DNA from: Polaromonas sp.
GTDB taxonomy: Bacteria > Pseudomonadota > Gammaproteobacteria > Burkholderiales > Burkholderiaceae_C
Length of the DNA stretch: 33,071 nucleotides
Reading direction: 5' to 3'
NCBI RefSeq assembly: GCF_030689685.1
Contig: NZ_JAUYEY010000081.1
Coordinates: 1 to 33,071 of the forward strand
Notes under the pieces: model-generated
The model's database searches: none
Seen by the model: the letters and a program-made list of their open reading frames with translations, nothing else
What the model was told of the DNA's origin: nothing
Program-made: the position numbers and the translations under genes
Part shown: positions 22,979-32,540 of the stretch, piece after piece
Position numbering within the stretch: position 1 is the first letter of the stretch
Layout of the letters: every line of letters begins with the position of its first letter

Positions 22979-24987
22979 GACACCACCCCCGCATCGCGTG
23001 CGAGCGCCTGCACAGCATCGCAAAACACCTGGGCGCGGTGCCCATAATTGTCGAACATGTCAAAACTCGCGCAGGCTGGCGACATCAGCACAGCGTCGCC
23101 GGTTTGCGCCTGACCTGCGGCCAGGTCTACGGCGGCCTGCATCGAGTCGGCATCGAGAAGGCTCACGCCTGTGCCTTCCAGCGCAGCGCGTATCTGCGGC
23201 GCATCCCGCCCGATCAGCACAACGGCCCGAGCGTACCGTCGCACCGGATCGGCCAGCGGTGAAAAATCCTGGCCCTTGCCATCCCCGCCCGCGATCAGCA
23301 CCAGCTTGCGTTCAGCGCCCAGGCCGGTCAGCGCTGCCACCGTGGCGCCGACATTGGTGCCCTTGCTGTCGTCGAAGTACTCGACGTCGTTGATCACCGC
23401 CACGGGCGTGACGCGGTGCGGCTCGCCCGCGTAATCGCGCAGGCCGTGCAACATGGACGCCATGGTGCCGCCCACGGCGCCGGCCAGCGCCAGCGCAGCC
23501 AGCGCGTTGGTGGCGTTGTGGCGTCCGCGCAGGCGCATGGCTTCGACCGGCATCAGGCGCTGGATGTGCAGCACCACTTCTTCATCCTTGTATTGAGCGC
23601 CGCCGAGCCGCCCCAAGGCGTGAACGGCCCCCTCGGGGGGTAGCGAAGCGTGGGGGCGTTTTTTCTTGACGGTTTCATCAGCTTCGGCAGCACGCACCAG
23701 CCAGGCCATGCCATTGACGGTCTCAATGCCGAAGTCACCTGGCCGCTGCGGCATTTCTAGCCCGAAAGTGAAGTACTCGCGCCACTGCGGCTTTTGCGAC
23801 TTGACACGCACGGGTGGAACTTTTTGCTCCCCCACGCTTGTCACTGCGTGTGCTGCGCTGCCCCCCAAGGGGGCTTTCGCGCCTTGGGGCGGCCCGGCGG
23901 CGCTCGGCAACATGGCCATCACCGCCGGATCATCGCGATTGAGCACCAGCAAACCCTTGCTACCGAAGATGCGCGCCTTGGCCGCGCCGTAGGCCGCCAT
24001 GCTGCCGTGCCAGTCGAGGTGGTCCTGCGTCAGGTTCAGCACCGTGGCCGCAGTGGGCTCGAAGGCCTGCACACCGTCGAGCTGGAAGCTGGACAGCTCC
24101 AGCACCCAGACCTCGGGCAAAGTGCCCGCATCGATGTGCCCGGCCAGCGTGTCCAGCAGGCTGGGGCCGATGTTGCCCGCCACCGCCACCGTCTTGCCCG
24201 CATGGGCCACCAGTTGGCCGGTGAGCGCCGTGGTGGTGGTTTTGCCGTTGGTCCCGGTGATCGCCAAGACCTGGGGCTCATAAACACGCGTTCCCCGGAG
24301 GTCCACGAGCGCCTGCGCGAACAGGCTCAACTCGTTGCCGCAAGGCAGGCCCTGGGCCTGGGCGGCATCCAACACCGGCGCGACTGACGCCGGCGACAGG
24401 CCTGGGCTCTTGAAAACAGCACGAATGTCATTGCCTGCAACCAAGCCGGGCTCGAAAGAACCGGCACGGAATTCCACCTGCGGCAATTCCGCCTGCAACT
24501 GCGCCAGTTGGGGAGGGCTCTCGCGGGTATCGGCCACCGTGACGCGCGCGCCCTGGCGCACACACCAGCGCACCATGGCCAGTCCGGAAGCGCCCAAGCC
24601 CAGGATGAGAACATGCTTGCCGTACAGGGACGACAGTGCCGCCTCACCGGAGGGATCGGCGGCCGCAGGCACAAGGTCGTCATCGTTGCCTGGTGCGGTT
24701 TCATCGGCCAACGCTGGCAGGTCATTTGCAGATTGTTCGGAGGCAGCGACCTCGGCAAACAGTTGCGCCACAAAAGCAGCCGCGTCGCGCGCGGCCGTCA
24801 GGGTTTCGGGCAGAGAACGCGGGGCCGCCTTACCGGCCACTTCAGCGATCGGGGCTTGCACTGCCGGCTCTGCGGGCGATGTATCTGCGGGCAAGTCCAG
24901 TGCAGACTCCGGCACGTGCACCGACGCGACCTTCAGGAGAGGTTGTTCGGGCAGATCGCCGGGGTTGGTGGATTCGTTGGTGTTCAT
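22975..24987 (-). CDS. murD: UDP-N-acetylmuramoyl-L-alanine--D-glutamate ligase with two REP-encoded inserts
   Basis: A 670-residue MurD (E. coli 438) that adds D-Glu to UDP-MurNAc-L-Ala. The core is intact: [17 protein letters not shown] (125-141) in domain 1, P-loop [10 protein letters not shown] (244-253), LELSSFQLD, the [10 protein letters not shown] region, [12 protein letters not shown] (488-499), DDSKGTN and [10 protein letters not shown]. Three additions are seen. Residues 1-121 are an acidic, Ala/Pro-rich extension. Residues 362-387 and 444-463 are encoded by two oppositely oriented REP-like elements read in frame ([15 protein letters not shown]... and [20 protein letters not shown]). 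I chose ATG 24987 for its ATGA overlap with mraY; a GTG near residue 106 is a possible internal start. The inserts fall in the variable segment between conserved motifs, so activity is probably kept (inference). Confidence 0.95.
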   Translation of the reverse strand: MNTNESTNPGDLPEQPLLKVASVHVPESALDLPADTSPAEPAVQAPIAEVAGKAAPRSLPETLTAARDAAAFVAQLFAEVAASEQSANDLPALADETAPGNDDDLVPAAADPSGEAALSSLYGKHVLILGLGASGLAMVRWCVRQGARVTVADTRESPPQLAQLQAELPQVEFRAGSFEPGLVAGNDIRAVFKSPGLSPASVAPVLDAAQAQGLPCGNELSLFAQALVDLRGTRVYEPQVLAITGTNGKTTTTALTGQLVAHAGKTVAVAGNIGPSLLDTLAGHIDAGTLPEVWVLELSSFQLDGVQAFEPTAATVLNLTQDHLDWHGSMAAYGAAKARIFGSKGLLVLNRDDPAVMAMLPSAAGPPQGAKAPLGGSAAHAVTSVGEQKVPPVRVKSQKPQWREYFTFGLEMPQRPGDFGIETVNGMAWLVRAAEADETVKKKRPHASLPPEGAVHALGRLGGAQYKDEEVVLHIQRLMPVEAMRLRGRHNATNALAALALAGAVGGTMASMLHGLRDYAGEPHRVTPVAVINDVEYFDDSKGTNVGATVAALTGLGAERKLVLIAGGDGKGQDFSPLADPVRRYARAVVLIGRDAPQIRAALEGTGVSLLDADSMQAAVDLAAGQAQTGDAVLMSPACASFDMFDNYGHRAQVFCDAVQALARDAGVVS
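23599..23658. repeat. REP-like element copy B, in frame inside murD
   Basis: CGCCGCCGAGCCGCCCCAAG, core GGCCCCCTCGGGGGG, end AGCGAAGCGTGGGGGCG. It is the same family as copies A and D, with the opposite orientation to copy C 168 bp away. It encodes MurD residues about 444-463 without a stop in the murD frame. Confidence 0.88.
23827..23904. repeat. REP-like element copy C, in frame inside murD, inverted
   Basis: CTCCCCCACGCTTG at one end, core GCCCCCCAAGGGGGC, then GCGCCTTGGGGCGGCCCGGC. It is the reverse orientation of copies A, B and D. It encodes MurD residues about 362-387, open in the murD frame. Confidence 0.88.
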
Positions 24988-26162
24988 CGCAGTTTCAGCG
25001 TGGACAGGCCGATCAGGCACAGCAGCATGGTGATGATCCAGAAACGCACGACCACCTGCGTTTCCTTCCAGCCGTTCTTTTCAAAGTGGTGATGCAGGGG
25101 CGCCATCTTGAACAGGCGCCGGCCTTCGCCATAACGCGCGCGGGTGTACTTGAAATACATCACCTGCAGCATCACCGACAGTGCCTCGACGACAAAAATG
25201 CCCCCCATGATGGCGAGCACGATTTCCTGGCGCACGATGACCGCAATCGTGCCCAGTGCTGCGCCTAGGGCCAACGCGCCCACATCGCCCATGAAAACCT
25301 GCGCGGGATGGGTGTTGAACCACAAAAAGGCCAGGCCCGCACCGGCCATGGCCGAGCAGAAAATCAGCAACTCACCCGAGCCGGGAATGTGCGGGAAGAA
25401 CAGGTACTTCGAATACACCGCGCTGCCGGTCACATAGGCAAACACGCCCAGTGCGGAGCCCACCATCACCACGGGCATGATCGCCAGACCATCGAGACCA
25501 TCGGTCAGATTGACCGCATTGCTGGAACCGACGATGACCAGGTAGGTCAGCAGCACAAAGCCGAACACACCCAGTGGGTAACTGATTTCCTTGAAGAAGG
25601 GCAGTTGCAGGCCGGCCTTGGGCGGCAAGTTCACGTCAAAGCCGGACTGCACCCAGCTAAAAAACAGCTCCAGCACGCGCAGGTTGGAACTCTCTGAAAT
25701 GCTGAACACCAGGTAGAGCGCCGCCAGCAGGCCAATCATCGACTGCCACAGGAACTTTTCTCGCGAGCGCATACCTTCCGGATCCTTGTGCACAACCTTG
25801 CGCCAATCGTCGGCCCAGCCGACGGCGCCAAAACCCAGCGTGACGACCAGCACAATCCAGACGAAGCGGTTGCTCAGGTCAAACCAGAGCAAGGTCGAGA
25901 TGCCGATGGACAGCAGGATCAGCACGCCGCCCATGGTGGGGGTGCCGCTTTTGCTCAAATGCGTCTGCATCGCGTATTCGCGGATCGGCTGCCCGATTTT
26001 CAAATGCGTGAGGCGCCGGATCACAAATGGGCCGGCAATCAGGCCGATCAGCAAGGCCGTGAGCGCAGCCATGACCGCGCGAAAGGTCAGGTACTGAAAC
26101 ACCCGGAAGTAGCCGAATTCCGGCGACATGGTTTGCAGCCACTGGGCCAGGCTAAGCAGCAT
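24984..26162 (-). CDS. mraY: Phospho-MurNAc-pentapeptide transferase MraY
   Basis: A 392-residue integral membrane enzyme that transfers phospho-MurNAc-pentapeptide to undecaprenyl phosphate, making lipid I. It has about ten membrane segments. Signature stretches include [15 protein letters not shown], the catalytic Asp-rich [31 protein letters not shown] and the [14 protein letters not shown] loop. The C-terminal [12 protein letters not shown] is the HHH motif. The ATG at 26162 (MLLSLAQWL) has AGGAGG six bases upstream; this Shine-Dalgarno lies at the boundary of REP-like copy D, which fills the gap to murF. The stop overlaps the murD start (ATGA). Confidence 0.97.
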   Translation of the reverse strand: MLLSLAQWLQTMSPEFGYFRVFQYLTFRAVMAALTALLIGLIAGPFVIRRLTHLKIGQPIREYAMQTHLSKSGTPTMGGVLILLSIGISTLLWFDLSNRFVWIVLVVTLGFGAVGWADDWRKVVHKDPEGMRSREKFLWQSMIGLLAALYLVFSISESSNLRVLELFFSWVQSGFDVNLPPKAGLQLPFFKEISYPLGVFGFVLLTYLVIVGSSNAVNLTDGLDGLAIMPVVMVGSALGVFAYVTGSAVYSKYLFFPHIPGSGELLIFCSAMAGAGLAFLWFNTHPAQVFMGDVGALALGAALGTIAVIVRQEIVLAIMGGIFVVEALSVMLQVMYFKYTRARYGEGRRLFKMAPLHHHFEKNGWKETQVVVRFWIITMLLCLIGLSTLKLR

Positions 26163-26173
26163 GGGGTGCCTCC

Positions 26174-26240
26174 TGCCGAGCCGCCTCAAAGGAGGCAAGC
26201 GCCCCCTCGGGGGGCAGTGAACGCAGGTGAACGTGGGGGC
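26174..26240. repeat. REP-like element copy D, filling the murF-mraY gap
   Basis: TGCCGAGCCGCCTCAAAGGA, core GCCCCCTCGGGGGGC, end GGTGAACGTGGGGGC. It runs up to the base before the murF stop codon and is followed within a few bases by the AGGAGG used by mraY. It is the only non-coding DNA between these genes. Confidence 0.85.
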
Positions 26241-27623
26241 TCATTGTTGTTCCTCTTCTGATTGTTGTGTACGGGCGGTGATGGTTTCGACCACACGCTC
26301 CATCTTCATGAAACGCGAGCCCTTGACCAGCACGCTGGCCAGCTCCGGCAGGGCCAGTGTCACCGCAGTCTGGAGGGCTGCCATGTTGTCGCCAAAATGC
26401 CGGCCGCCAGCAACAGCGCGGGATGCACCCGCTGACTGCGTCCCCAAAGTGAACACCTGCTCGATGCCGCGTTCATGCGCGTGCACACCGGCTTCAGCAT
26501 GAAAAGCTGGCCCCTGGTCACCCACCTCGCCCATGTCACCGAGCACCAGCAGGCGTGGCCCCGGCAGCTCGGCCAACACGTCAATGGCGGCGCGCACCGA
26601 ATCCGGGTTGGCGTTATAGCTGTCATCAATCAGGGTGATGACGCGGCCGGCAACCGTGACCTGCAAGGCGCGTGAGCGGCCCTTGACCGGTGAAAAGGCA
26701 GACAGACCGGCAGCGATGGCGGCCAGCGGCACCCCGGCCGCCAGTGCACAGGCGGTCGCGGCGAGCGCATTTTTGACGTTGTGGCGGCCCGCAACCTGTA
26801 GCGAAAATTCCAGCGTGCCCTGCGGCGTATTGGCCGTCACCTGCCATGCGCCGCCCGTCCAGGACGCGGTACCGGTCACATCGGCCAGGCCTGAGTCGGC
26901 AAAGGTGAGCACTGCGCGGGACGCGGCTGCTGCACGCCAGATCGGCGTATAGGGCTCGTCGGCCGGAAACACTGCCATGCCCGTGGCAGGCAGCGCCTCG
27001 ATCACGCTGCCGTTTTCATGCGCCACTGCCTCCACAGTGGCCATAAATTCGAAGTGTTCACGCTGCGCATTGTTGACCAGGGCCACTGTGGGCTTGGCCA
27101 AGCCGGCAAGGTAGGCGATCTCGCCGGGATGGTTCATGCCGAGCTCAACCACACCGGCTTCGTGGCCCGCGCGCAGTCGCAGCAGCGTCAGGGGCAGGCC
27201 GATGTCATTGTTGAAATTGCCTTCTGTTGCAAAGGCAGTATCGCCTTTCCACGCCCGCAGGAGGGACGCGATCATCTGCGTCACGGTGGTCTTGCCATTG
27301 CTGCCGGTCACGGCAATCAAAGGCAGGCTGAACTGCGAGCGCCAGCCGGCGGCCAGCTGGCCCAGCGCCTTGAGGGAATCCTCAACCAGCAAGCCCGGCT
27401 GGCTGGCCGAGAGTCCGCGCTGCGCCAGCGCCGCCACAGCGCCCTGACTGGCGGCCTGCGCCAGAAAGTCATGCGCATCAAAACGCTCACCCTTGAGCGC
27501 CACAAACAGGTCGCCGGGCCGCAGACTGCGCGTATCGCTGTGAACACGTGAAAACCGCAGGGCGCCGTCGCCCACCAGGCGCGCCGAAGGCAGCCACTGC
27601 AGGGCCTGCTGCAGCGTCATCAT
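26241..27623 (-). CDS. murF: UDP-N-acetylmuramoyl-tripeptide--D-alanyl-D-alanine ligase
   Basis: A 460-residue Mur ligase joining D-Ala-D-Ala to the UDP-MurNAc-tripeptide, completing the pentapeptide. It has the N-terminal substrate domain (DTRSLRPGDLFVALKGERFDAHDF), P-loop TGSNGKTT (106-113), EGNFNNDIGLPLTLL, ELGMNHPGEI, GRHNVKNALAA and DDSYNANPDSV. The ATG at 27623 overlaps the murE stop (ATGA); the second ATG directly after it is equally possible. The C-terminal tail (TQQSEEEQQ) is short and polar and abuts REP copy D, whose insertion may have reshaped it. Confidence 0.97.
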   Translation of the reverse strand: MMTLQQALQWLPSARLVGDGALRFSRVHSDTRSLRPGDLFVALKGERFDAHDFLAQAASQGAVAALAQRGLSASQPGLLVEDSLKALGQLAAGWRSQFSLPLIAVTGSNGKTTVTQMIASLLRAWKGDTAFATEGNFNNDIGLPLTLLRLRAGHEAGVVELGMNHPGEIAYLAGLAKPTVALVNNAQREHFEFMATVEAVAHENGSVIEALPATGMAVFPADEPYTPIWRAAAASRAVLTFADSGLADVTGTASWTGGAWQVTANTPQGTLEFSLQVAGRHNVKNALAATACALAAGVPLAAIAAGLSAFSPVKGRSRALQVTVAGRVITLIDDSYNANPDSVRAAIDVLAELPGPRLLVLGDMGEVGDQGPAFHAEAGVHAHERGIEQVFTLGTQSAGASRAVAGGRHFGDNMAALQTAVTLALPELASVLVKGSRFMKMERVVETITARTQQSEEEQQ

Positions 27624-29116
27624 GCGAGACCTCCCACGCCGGCCTTCGACATTGCGCCCTGGCCCAGCGCGGCTTCGGCCTGCGCCTTGTCGGAAAACGG
27701 CCGCTTGACGCCGGCGCTTTCCTGGTAGCTTTCATGCCCCTTGCCGGCAATCAGAATCACATCGCCAGCTTGCGCCTGAGCGATGGAGCGGGCAATGGCC
27801 AACGCGCGGTCAGACTCGACCTCGGCCACCTCTGCGTGGCTGAAGCCTTTTAAAACCTGCCCGATGATGCTGGCCGGATCTTCGCTGCGCGGATTGTCAC
27901 TGGTGACCACAATATGGTCAGCGCCTTTTTCCGCAGCGGCTGCCATCAGGGGGCGCTTGCCGGCATCGCGCTCACCACCGCAACCGAAGACGCACCACAG
28001 CCGGCCCGAGCGGCCGTCGGCGAGCGGCCTGAGCGCACCCAATACCTTCTCAAGTGCATCGGGCGTGTGCGCATAGTCAATCACCACCAGCGGCCGGCCC
28101 GGCACCGCAATCGCGTCCATGCGCCCCGGTACCGGCGACAGATGAGCACAGGCATCCACCACCTCGCGCAGCGGCAGACCGAGCGCACGCAGCGCCGCCA
28201 TCACGCCCAGCAGGTTGGACACGTTGTAAATTCCGACCAGCGCGGTCGCCAGGCGGTAACTTGAAGCACCTTCGACCACGTCAAAACGCATGCCACCCTC
28301 CCCCTGTTGGATGGCCTGCGCTCTCAGCCTTGCCGGCGCCGTGCAGGACACGGTCCAGACATCGAGGCCCGAGTCGCGCAGGGACAGCGCCAGGGCCTCG
28401 CCTTTTGGGTCATCGACATTGAGCACAGCGGCTTTCAGACCCGGCCAATCAAACAGGCGCGCCTTGGCATCCCAGTAGGCTTGCATGTCGCTGTGGTAGT
28501 CGAGATGGTCTTGCGTGAAATTGGTAAAAATCGCAACGCGTATGTCAGTCGCGTCCAGGCGATGCTCGGCGATGCCGATCGACGAAGCTTCGAGGGCACA
28601 AGCCGCAAAGCCCTCATTGACCCAGTGCGCGAGCTGCTGCTGCAACAGCACCGGATCAGGCGTTGTCAGGCCGTTGAACACCATGGCATCAGGCTGACCC
28701 ATGCCCAGGGTACCGACCACGCCGCAAGGCCGTTTTAGCCGACCCAGCGCCTGGGCCAGCCACCAGGCGGTCGAAGTCTTGCCGTTGGTGCCCGTCACCG
28801 CGAACAAGTCCAGCTTGCGGCTGGGGTGGCCAAAAAATTCAGCAGCAATCGGCGCCGTGGCCACTTTCAGACCGCTATAGGAAGCGACGCGGCTGTCGGT
28901 GAAGCCATGGGCGTCGGCGCCCTGCTGCTCCACCAAACAGGCCTGGGCGCCGGCGTCCAGCACCGCGGCCACATACTTGCGCGCATCGGTGGCAGCACCC
29001 GGCCAGGCGATAAAACCATCGCCAGCGCCAACCTTGCGGCTGTCGGTCCACAGGCTGCCGGTCACGCGCTGGCGCAACCACTGCGCAGCCTGCCCAGGTG
29101 TCTGCAACTGCTCCAT
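27620..29116 (-). CDS. murE: UDP-MurNAc-L-Ala-D-Glu--meso-diaminopimelate ligase
   Basis: A 498-residue Mur ligase adding the third stem residue. The P-loop TGTNGKTSTAWWL (108-120), the EASSIGIAEHRL substrate segment, NFTQDHLDYHSDM, and IDYAHTPDALEKVL are present. The DNPR motif (407-410), whose Arg contacts the acceptor carboxylate, marks it as meso-diaminopimelate-specific, as expected for a Gram-negative. The ATG at 29116 shares one base with the ftsI stop (TGATG). The last 15 residues are Gly/Ala-rich and variable. No repeat insertion is visible. Confidence 0.97.
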   Translation of the reverse strand: MEQLQTPGQAAQWLRQRVTGSLWTDSRKVGAGDGFIAWPGAATDARKYVAAVLDAGAQACLVEQQGADAHGFTDSRVASYSGLKVATAPIAAEFFGHPSRKLDLFAVTGTNGKTSTAWWLAQALGRLKRPCGVVGTLGMGQPDAMVFNGLTTPDPVLLQQQLAHWVNEGFAACALEASSIGIAEHRLDATDIRVAIFTNFTQDHLDYHSDMQAYWDAKARLFDWPGLKAAVLNVDDPKGEALALSLRDSGLDVWTVSCTAPARLRAQAIQQGEGGMRFDVVEGASSYRLATALVGIYNVSNLLGVMAALRALGLPLREVVDACAHLSPVPGRMDAIAVPGRPLVVIDYAHTPDALEKVLGALRPLADGRSGRLWCVFGCGGERDAGKRPLMAAAAEKGADHIVVTSDNPRSEDPASIIGQVLKGFSHAEVAEVESDRALAIARSIAQAQAGDVILIAGKGHESYQESAGVKRPFSDKAQAEAALGQGAMSKAGVGGLA

Positions 29117-30849
29117 CAGAAGGACTCCTCGACGGGGCTGTAGACGATTTGCGGCTTCACGCTCATGTCCGGCTGCACACCCATCATGCGCAAGGTCTGT
29201 TGCACCACTTCGCTGAAAACTGGCGCGGCGGCCACGCCGCCGAAATACTTGCCGTCGCTCGGCTCGTCAATCATCACCGCCACGATGATCCGGGGGTTCT
29301 CGATAGGCGCCATGCCGGTGAACCAAGCGCGGTATTTGTTGCTCGCGTAGCCTTTGCCGACCTGCTTGTGTGCGGTGCCCGACTTGCCGCCGACCGAATA
29401 GCCGACGGTCTGTGCGAGCGGACCTGTGCCGCCAGGGGCCGCCGCCATCTGCAGCATCTTGCGCACCGCGCGCGCGTTGTCGGCAGAGAAGACTTTGACG
29501 CCGACGGCCGGTTCGCTGCTCTTGAGCATGGTGACCGGAATGATCTGTCCGTCGTGAGCCAAGGCCGTATAGGAATGCGCCATCTGGAACAGTGAGGCGG
29601 ACAGGCCGTAGCCGTACGACATGGTCGCCTGCTCCACCGGCCGCCAGGTTTTCCAGGGCCGCAGGCGGCCCGTGACCGCGCCGGGAAACTGAATCTGCGG
29701 CTTCTGGCCGTAACCGAGCGCGGTATAGGTGTCCCACATTTCGTGCGGGCTCATCTTCTGCGCGATCTTGAGCGCGCCGACATTGCTCGACTTCTGGATC
29801 ACGCCTTCGACCGTCAGCGTGCCATAGTTGTGCGTGTCGCTGATGGTGAAGCCACCCAAGCTGAAGCGGCCTGGCCCGGTGTCAATCAAAGTCTGTGGTT
29901 TGATGCGGCCGGCTTCCAGCGCCATGGCCACCGTGATCGGCTTCATGGTCGAGCCAGGCTCAAAGGTATCGGTGATGGCGCGGTTACGCAGTTGCTCGCC
30001 GGTCAGGTTCTGCCGCTTGTTCGGCACATAACTCGGGTAGTTGGCCAGCGCCAGCACTTCGCCGGTGATGGTGTCAAGCACCACCACGCTGCCCGCCTTT
30101 GCCTTGCGCGCAATCACCGCATCGCGCAGCTTCTGGTAGGCAAAAAACTGCACCTTGCTGTCCAGGCTGAGCTGGATGTCCTTGCCTTCGAGCGGCGGCA
30201 CCTGCTCGCCGACATCTTCGACCACGCGGCCCAGCCTGTCCTTGATCACCCGGCGTGATCCCGGCTTGCCGGCCAGCTCTTGATTGAAGGCCAGCTCGAT
30301 GCCTTCCTGCCCACGGTCTTCCACATTGGTGAACCCGACCACATGGGCGGCCGTTTCGCCTTCCGGATACTGGCGCTTGTAGGCCTTGCGCTGGTAGATG
30401 CCCTTGAGGCCGAGGGCCTGGATTTTCTGGGCAATGGGTTCGTCCACCTGCCGCTTGATCCAGACAAAGGTCTTGTCCTCATCAGCCAGCTTTTTATTCA
30501 GCTCGCCCAGCGGCATCTCCAGCAGGCGCGCGAGTTCACCGAGTTGCGTCCGGTTCGCGTCCACATCTTCGGGGATGGCCCAGATGCTGGGTGCCACCAC
30601 GCTGGTTGCGAGCAACAGGCCATTGCGGTCCACGATGCGGCCGCGGTTGGCGGGCAATTCCAGCGTGCGTGCAAACCGCACCTGGCCCTGTTTCTGGAAG
30701 AAGTCGTTGCCGATGACTTGGACATAAGCCGCGCGTCCGGCCAGACCGGCAAAGGCCAGCGCAATGCCGGCCACAATCAGCTTGCTGCGCCAGACCGGTG
30801 TCTTGCTCGCAAGCAGCGGACTGGACGAATAAAGCACGCTCCTGCTCAC
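29116..30849 (-). CDS. ftsI: Septal peptidoglycan transpeptidase FtsI (PBP3)
   Basis: A 577-residue class B penicillin-binding protein that cross-links septal peptidoglycan with FtsW. It has a cytoplasmic tail, one membrane segment (about 24-46), a pedestal domain (RTLELPANRGRIVDRNG...), and the transpeptidase domain from about 225. Active-site motifs are S300 in GSTMKP, SSN (354-356) and KSGT (489-492). The GTG start at 30849 overlaps the ftsL stop (GTGA). Length and motif spacing are normal. Confidence 0.97.
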   Translation of the reverse strand: MSRSVLYSSSPLLASKTPVWRSKLIVAGIALAFAGLAGRAAYVQVIGNDFFQKQGQVRFARTLELPANRGRIVDRNGLLLATSVVAPSIWAIPEDVDANRTQLGELARLLEMPLGELNKKLADEDKTFVWIKRQVDEPIAQKIQALGLKGIYQRKAYKRQYPEGETAAHVVGFTNVEDRGQEGIELAFNQELAGKPGSRRVIKDRLGRVVEDVGEQVPPLEGKDIQLSLDSKVQFFAYQKLRDAVIARKAKAGSVVVLDTITGEVLALANYPSYVPNKRQNLTGEQLRNRAITDTFEPGSTMKPITVAMALEAGRIKPQTLIDTGPGRFSLGGFTISDTHNYGTLTVEGVIQKSSNVGALKIAQKMSPHEMWDTYTALGYGQKPQIQFPGAVTGRLRPWKTWRPVEQATMSYGYGLSASLFQMAHSYTALAHDGQIIPVTMLKSSEPAVGVKVFSADNARAVRKMLQMAAAPGGTGPLAQTVGYSVGGKSGTAHKQVGKGYASNKYRAWFTGMAPIENPRIIVAVMIDEPSDGKYFGGVAAAPVFSEVVQQTLRMMGVQPDMSVKPQIVYSPVEESF

Positions 30850-31136
30850 GGTGCGGCCTCGCCTGTCGGCGCCTGCTTGTAACGCACATACTCGGTGATG
30901 GCCGGGGTGGCGGTGCGCATCTGCAGCCGCTCCTTGGAAATCTGCTCCACGCGCAGCGGTGTGGCCTGGGCGCGCTTTTCAACCTGCAGGCGCTCCCTGT
31001 CGGTATCGAGTTTGCGGCTCAGCGCTGCGGTCTTTTCAAGCTCAACGTACAGGCGGCGCGACTCGTACTGCGTACGCACGAGGTACAGCGCGCTGAACAG
31101 CACGGCAATCAGCAGCACCAAATTCAGGCGCGTCAT
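30846..31136 (-). CDS. ftsL: Cell division protein FtsL
   Basis: A 96-residue bitopic protein that with FtsB and FtsQ activates FtsWI. It has a short N-terminus, a membrane segment (about 3-19, [17 protein letters not shown]), then a periplasmic heptad-like coiled coil ([22 protein letters not shown] split by charged residues). Sequence conservation in this family is low, so the call rests on size, topology and position between rsmH and ftsI. The ATG overlaps the rsmH stop, and the stop overlaps ftsI. Confidence 0.92.
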   Translation of the reverse strand: MTRLNLVLLIAVLFSALYLVRTQYESRRLYVELEKTAALSRKLDTDRERLQVEKRAQATPLRVEQISKERLQMRTATPAITEYVRYKQAPTGEAAP

Positions 31137-32092
31137 GCTGGAGTTCCTGGATAACGCCGCGTGATGGTCTGGACCGGCACATCGGTGCGTTCGGCCACGC
31201 GCATGACCGCGCTGCGCGAGCGCGGATTGGCGGCGACTTCGTCGTCGCTGGGCTTGATGCGCTCCAGGGCTTTCAGTCGCATCGGCTTGGGTGCGGCAAA
31301 AGGAGCACGGCGGTCATACACCTCGCGCGAATGCTCGGCAATGAATTGCTTGACGATGCGGTCTTCCAGCGAATGGAAACTGATCACCACCAAACGTCCT
31401 CCTGGTTGCAATACTTTGAGGCAAGCCTCTAGCGCCTGTTGCAGCTCTTCAAGCTCGGCGTTGATGAAAATCCGAAAAGCCTGAAATGTGCGCGTTGCAG
31501 GGTCCTTGCCCGGCTCGCGGGTTTTGACCGCGCCAGCCACGACTTCGGCCAACTCAGCGGTGGTTCCAAAAGGGCCCCGCTCCTGTCGGCGACGATCAAT
31601 CGCCTTTGCAATCTGCCCAGCAAACCGTTCTTCGCCATATTCACGAATGACCTCCGCAATGGTGTCTGTTTCTACATCGGCCAGCCACTCGGCCACGCTC
31701 TGTCCACGCGTGGTGTCCATGCGCATGTCCAGCGGGCCATCGCCACGAAACGAAAAGCCGCGCGCCGGGTTGTCGATCTGCGGCGAGCTGATGCCCAGGT
31801 CCATCAGCACGCCAGCCGCGCTGGCAGGGGGCAGGTCGCCCAGGTGCATGAAACCTTCGTGGCGAATCGAAAACCGCGCATCGCCCAGGCGCTGGGCCTC
31901 GGCGACTGCTTCGAGGTCTTTGTCGAAGGCGGTCAAGCGGCCCGCAGCGGACAACTGCGACAGGATCAGGCGTGAATGGCCGCCACGCCCGAAGGTCGCG
32001 TCGATGTAATGGCCGTCCGGTTGGATGTGAAGCGCTGCGACTGCTTCGTTCAACAAGACGGTGCGATGTGTCCATGTGTCTTGCACCGCCAT
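31133..32092 (-). CDS. rsmH: 16S rRNA (cytosine(1402)-N(4))-methyltransferase
   Basis: A 319-residue SAM-dependent methyltransferase (formerly MraW) that N4-methylates C1402 of 16S rRNA near the P site. N-terminal [10 protein letters not shown], the SAM-binding [14 protein letters not shown] (30-43), [29 protein letters not shown] and the late motif [18 protein letters not shown] are all present. The C-terminus has the expected [14 protein letters not shown]. It starts three bases after the mraZ stop. Confidence 0.97.
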   Translation of the reverse strand: MAVQDTWTHRTVLLNEAVAALHIQPDGHYIDATFGRGGHSRLILSQLSAAGRLTAFDKDLEAVAEAQRLGDARFSIRHEGFMHLGDLPPASAAGVLMDLGISSPQIDNPARGFSFRGDGPLDMRMDTTRGQSVAEWLADVETDTIAEVIREYGEERFAGQIAKAIDRRRQERGPFGTTAELAEVVAGAVKTREPGKDPATRTFQAFRIFINAELEELQQALEACLKVLQPGGRLVVISFHSLEDRIVKQFIAEHSREVYDRRAPFAAPKPMRLKALERIKPSDDEVAANPRSRSAVMRVAERTDVPVQTITRRYPGTPA

Positions 32093-32095
32093 CTT

Positions 32096-32524
32096 TCAGA
32101 ATGAAAAGTCTCTGAAGACATCGGGCATGGGCCCCTTCATCTGTTCGGCCTCATGCGCAGCGTAGGTCGCTGCGTCCCAGAGCTCGAAGGAACTGCCCAT
32201 GCCGAGCAGCACCGTGTCCTTGCTGATTCCCGCAGCCACGCGCAGTTCGGGCGACACCAGCACACGACCGCTGGCATCCATCTCGACGTCCATCGCGTTG
32301 CCGAGAAAAATCCGCTTCCACCACTGTGCCTCCATCGGTAGCGCGGAAATACGCTCGCGAAATTTCTCCCACTCGTTGCGCGGGAATATCATCAGGCAAC
32401 CGTGCGGATGTTTGGTGATGGTGAGCTGGCTGGCAGCGGTGGCGCTGAGCACGTCCCGATACCGGGTCGGCACAGAAAGCCGACCCTTGGTATCGAGAGC
32501 TACAGAAGACGCGCCTTGAAACAC
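32096..32524 (-). CDS. mraZ: Transcriptional regulator MraZ
   Basis: A 142-residue protein with two SpoVT/AbrB-like half-domains, each with a DxxGR core: [15 protein letters not shown] near the N-terminus and [15 protein letters not shown] in the second half. MraZ forms rings and represses the dcw operon by binding direct repeats in front of its own gene. I chose GTG at 32524 ([11 protein letters not shown], the conserved family start), with AAAGGG eight bases upstream. The longer frame from 32557 would translate through the operator repeats and upstream of the conserved start. Confidence 0.95.
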   Translation of the reverse strand: MFQGASSVALDTKGRLSVPTRYRDVLSATAASQLTITKHPHGCLMIFPRNEWEKFRERISALPMEAQWWKRIFLGNAMDVEMDASGRVLVSPELRVAAGISKDTVLLGMGSSFELWDAATYAAHEAEQMKGPMPDVFRDFSF

Positions 32525-32540
32525 TGCTAAAACCCTTTGA

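Noticed and set aside
31415..31450. A GCGCTAGAGGCTTG stretch in rsmH resembling part of the ruvC/murG repeat
   Set aside because: The encoded residues ([13 protein letters not shown]) match ordinary RsmH sequence with no extra length, so the likeness is probably coincidence.
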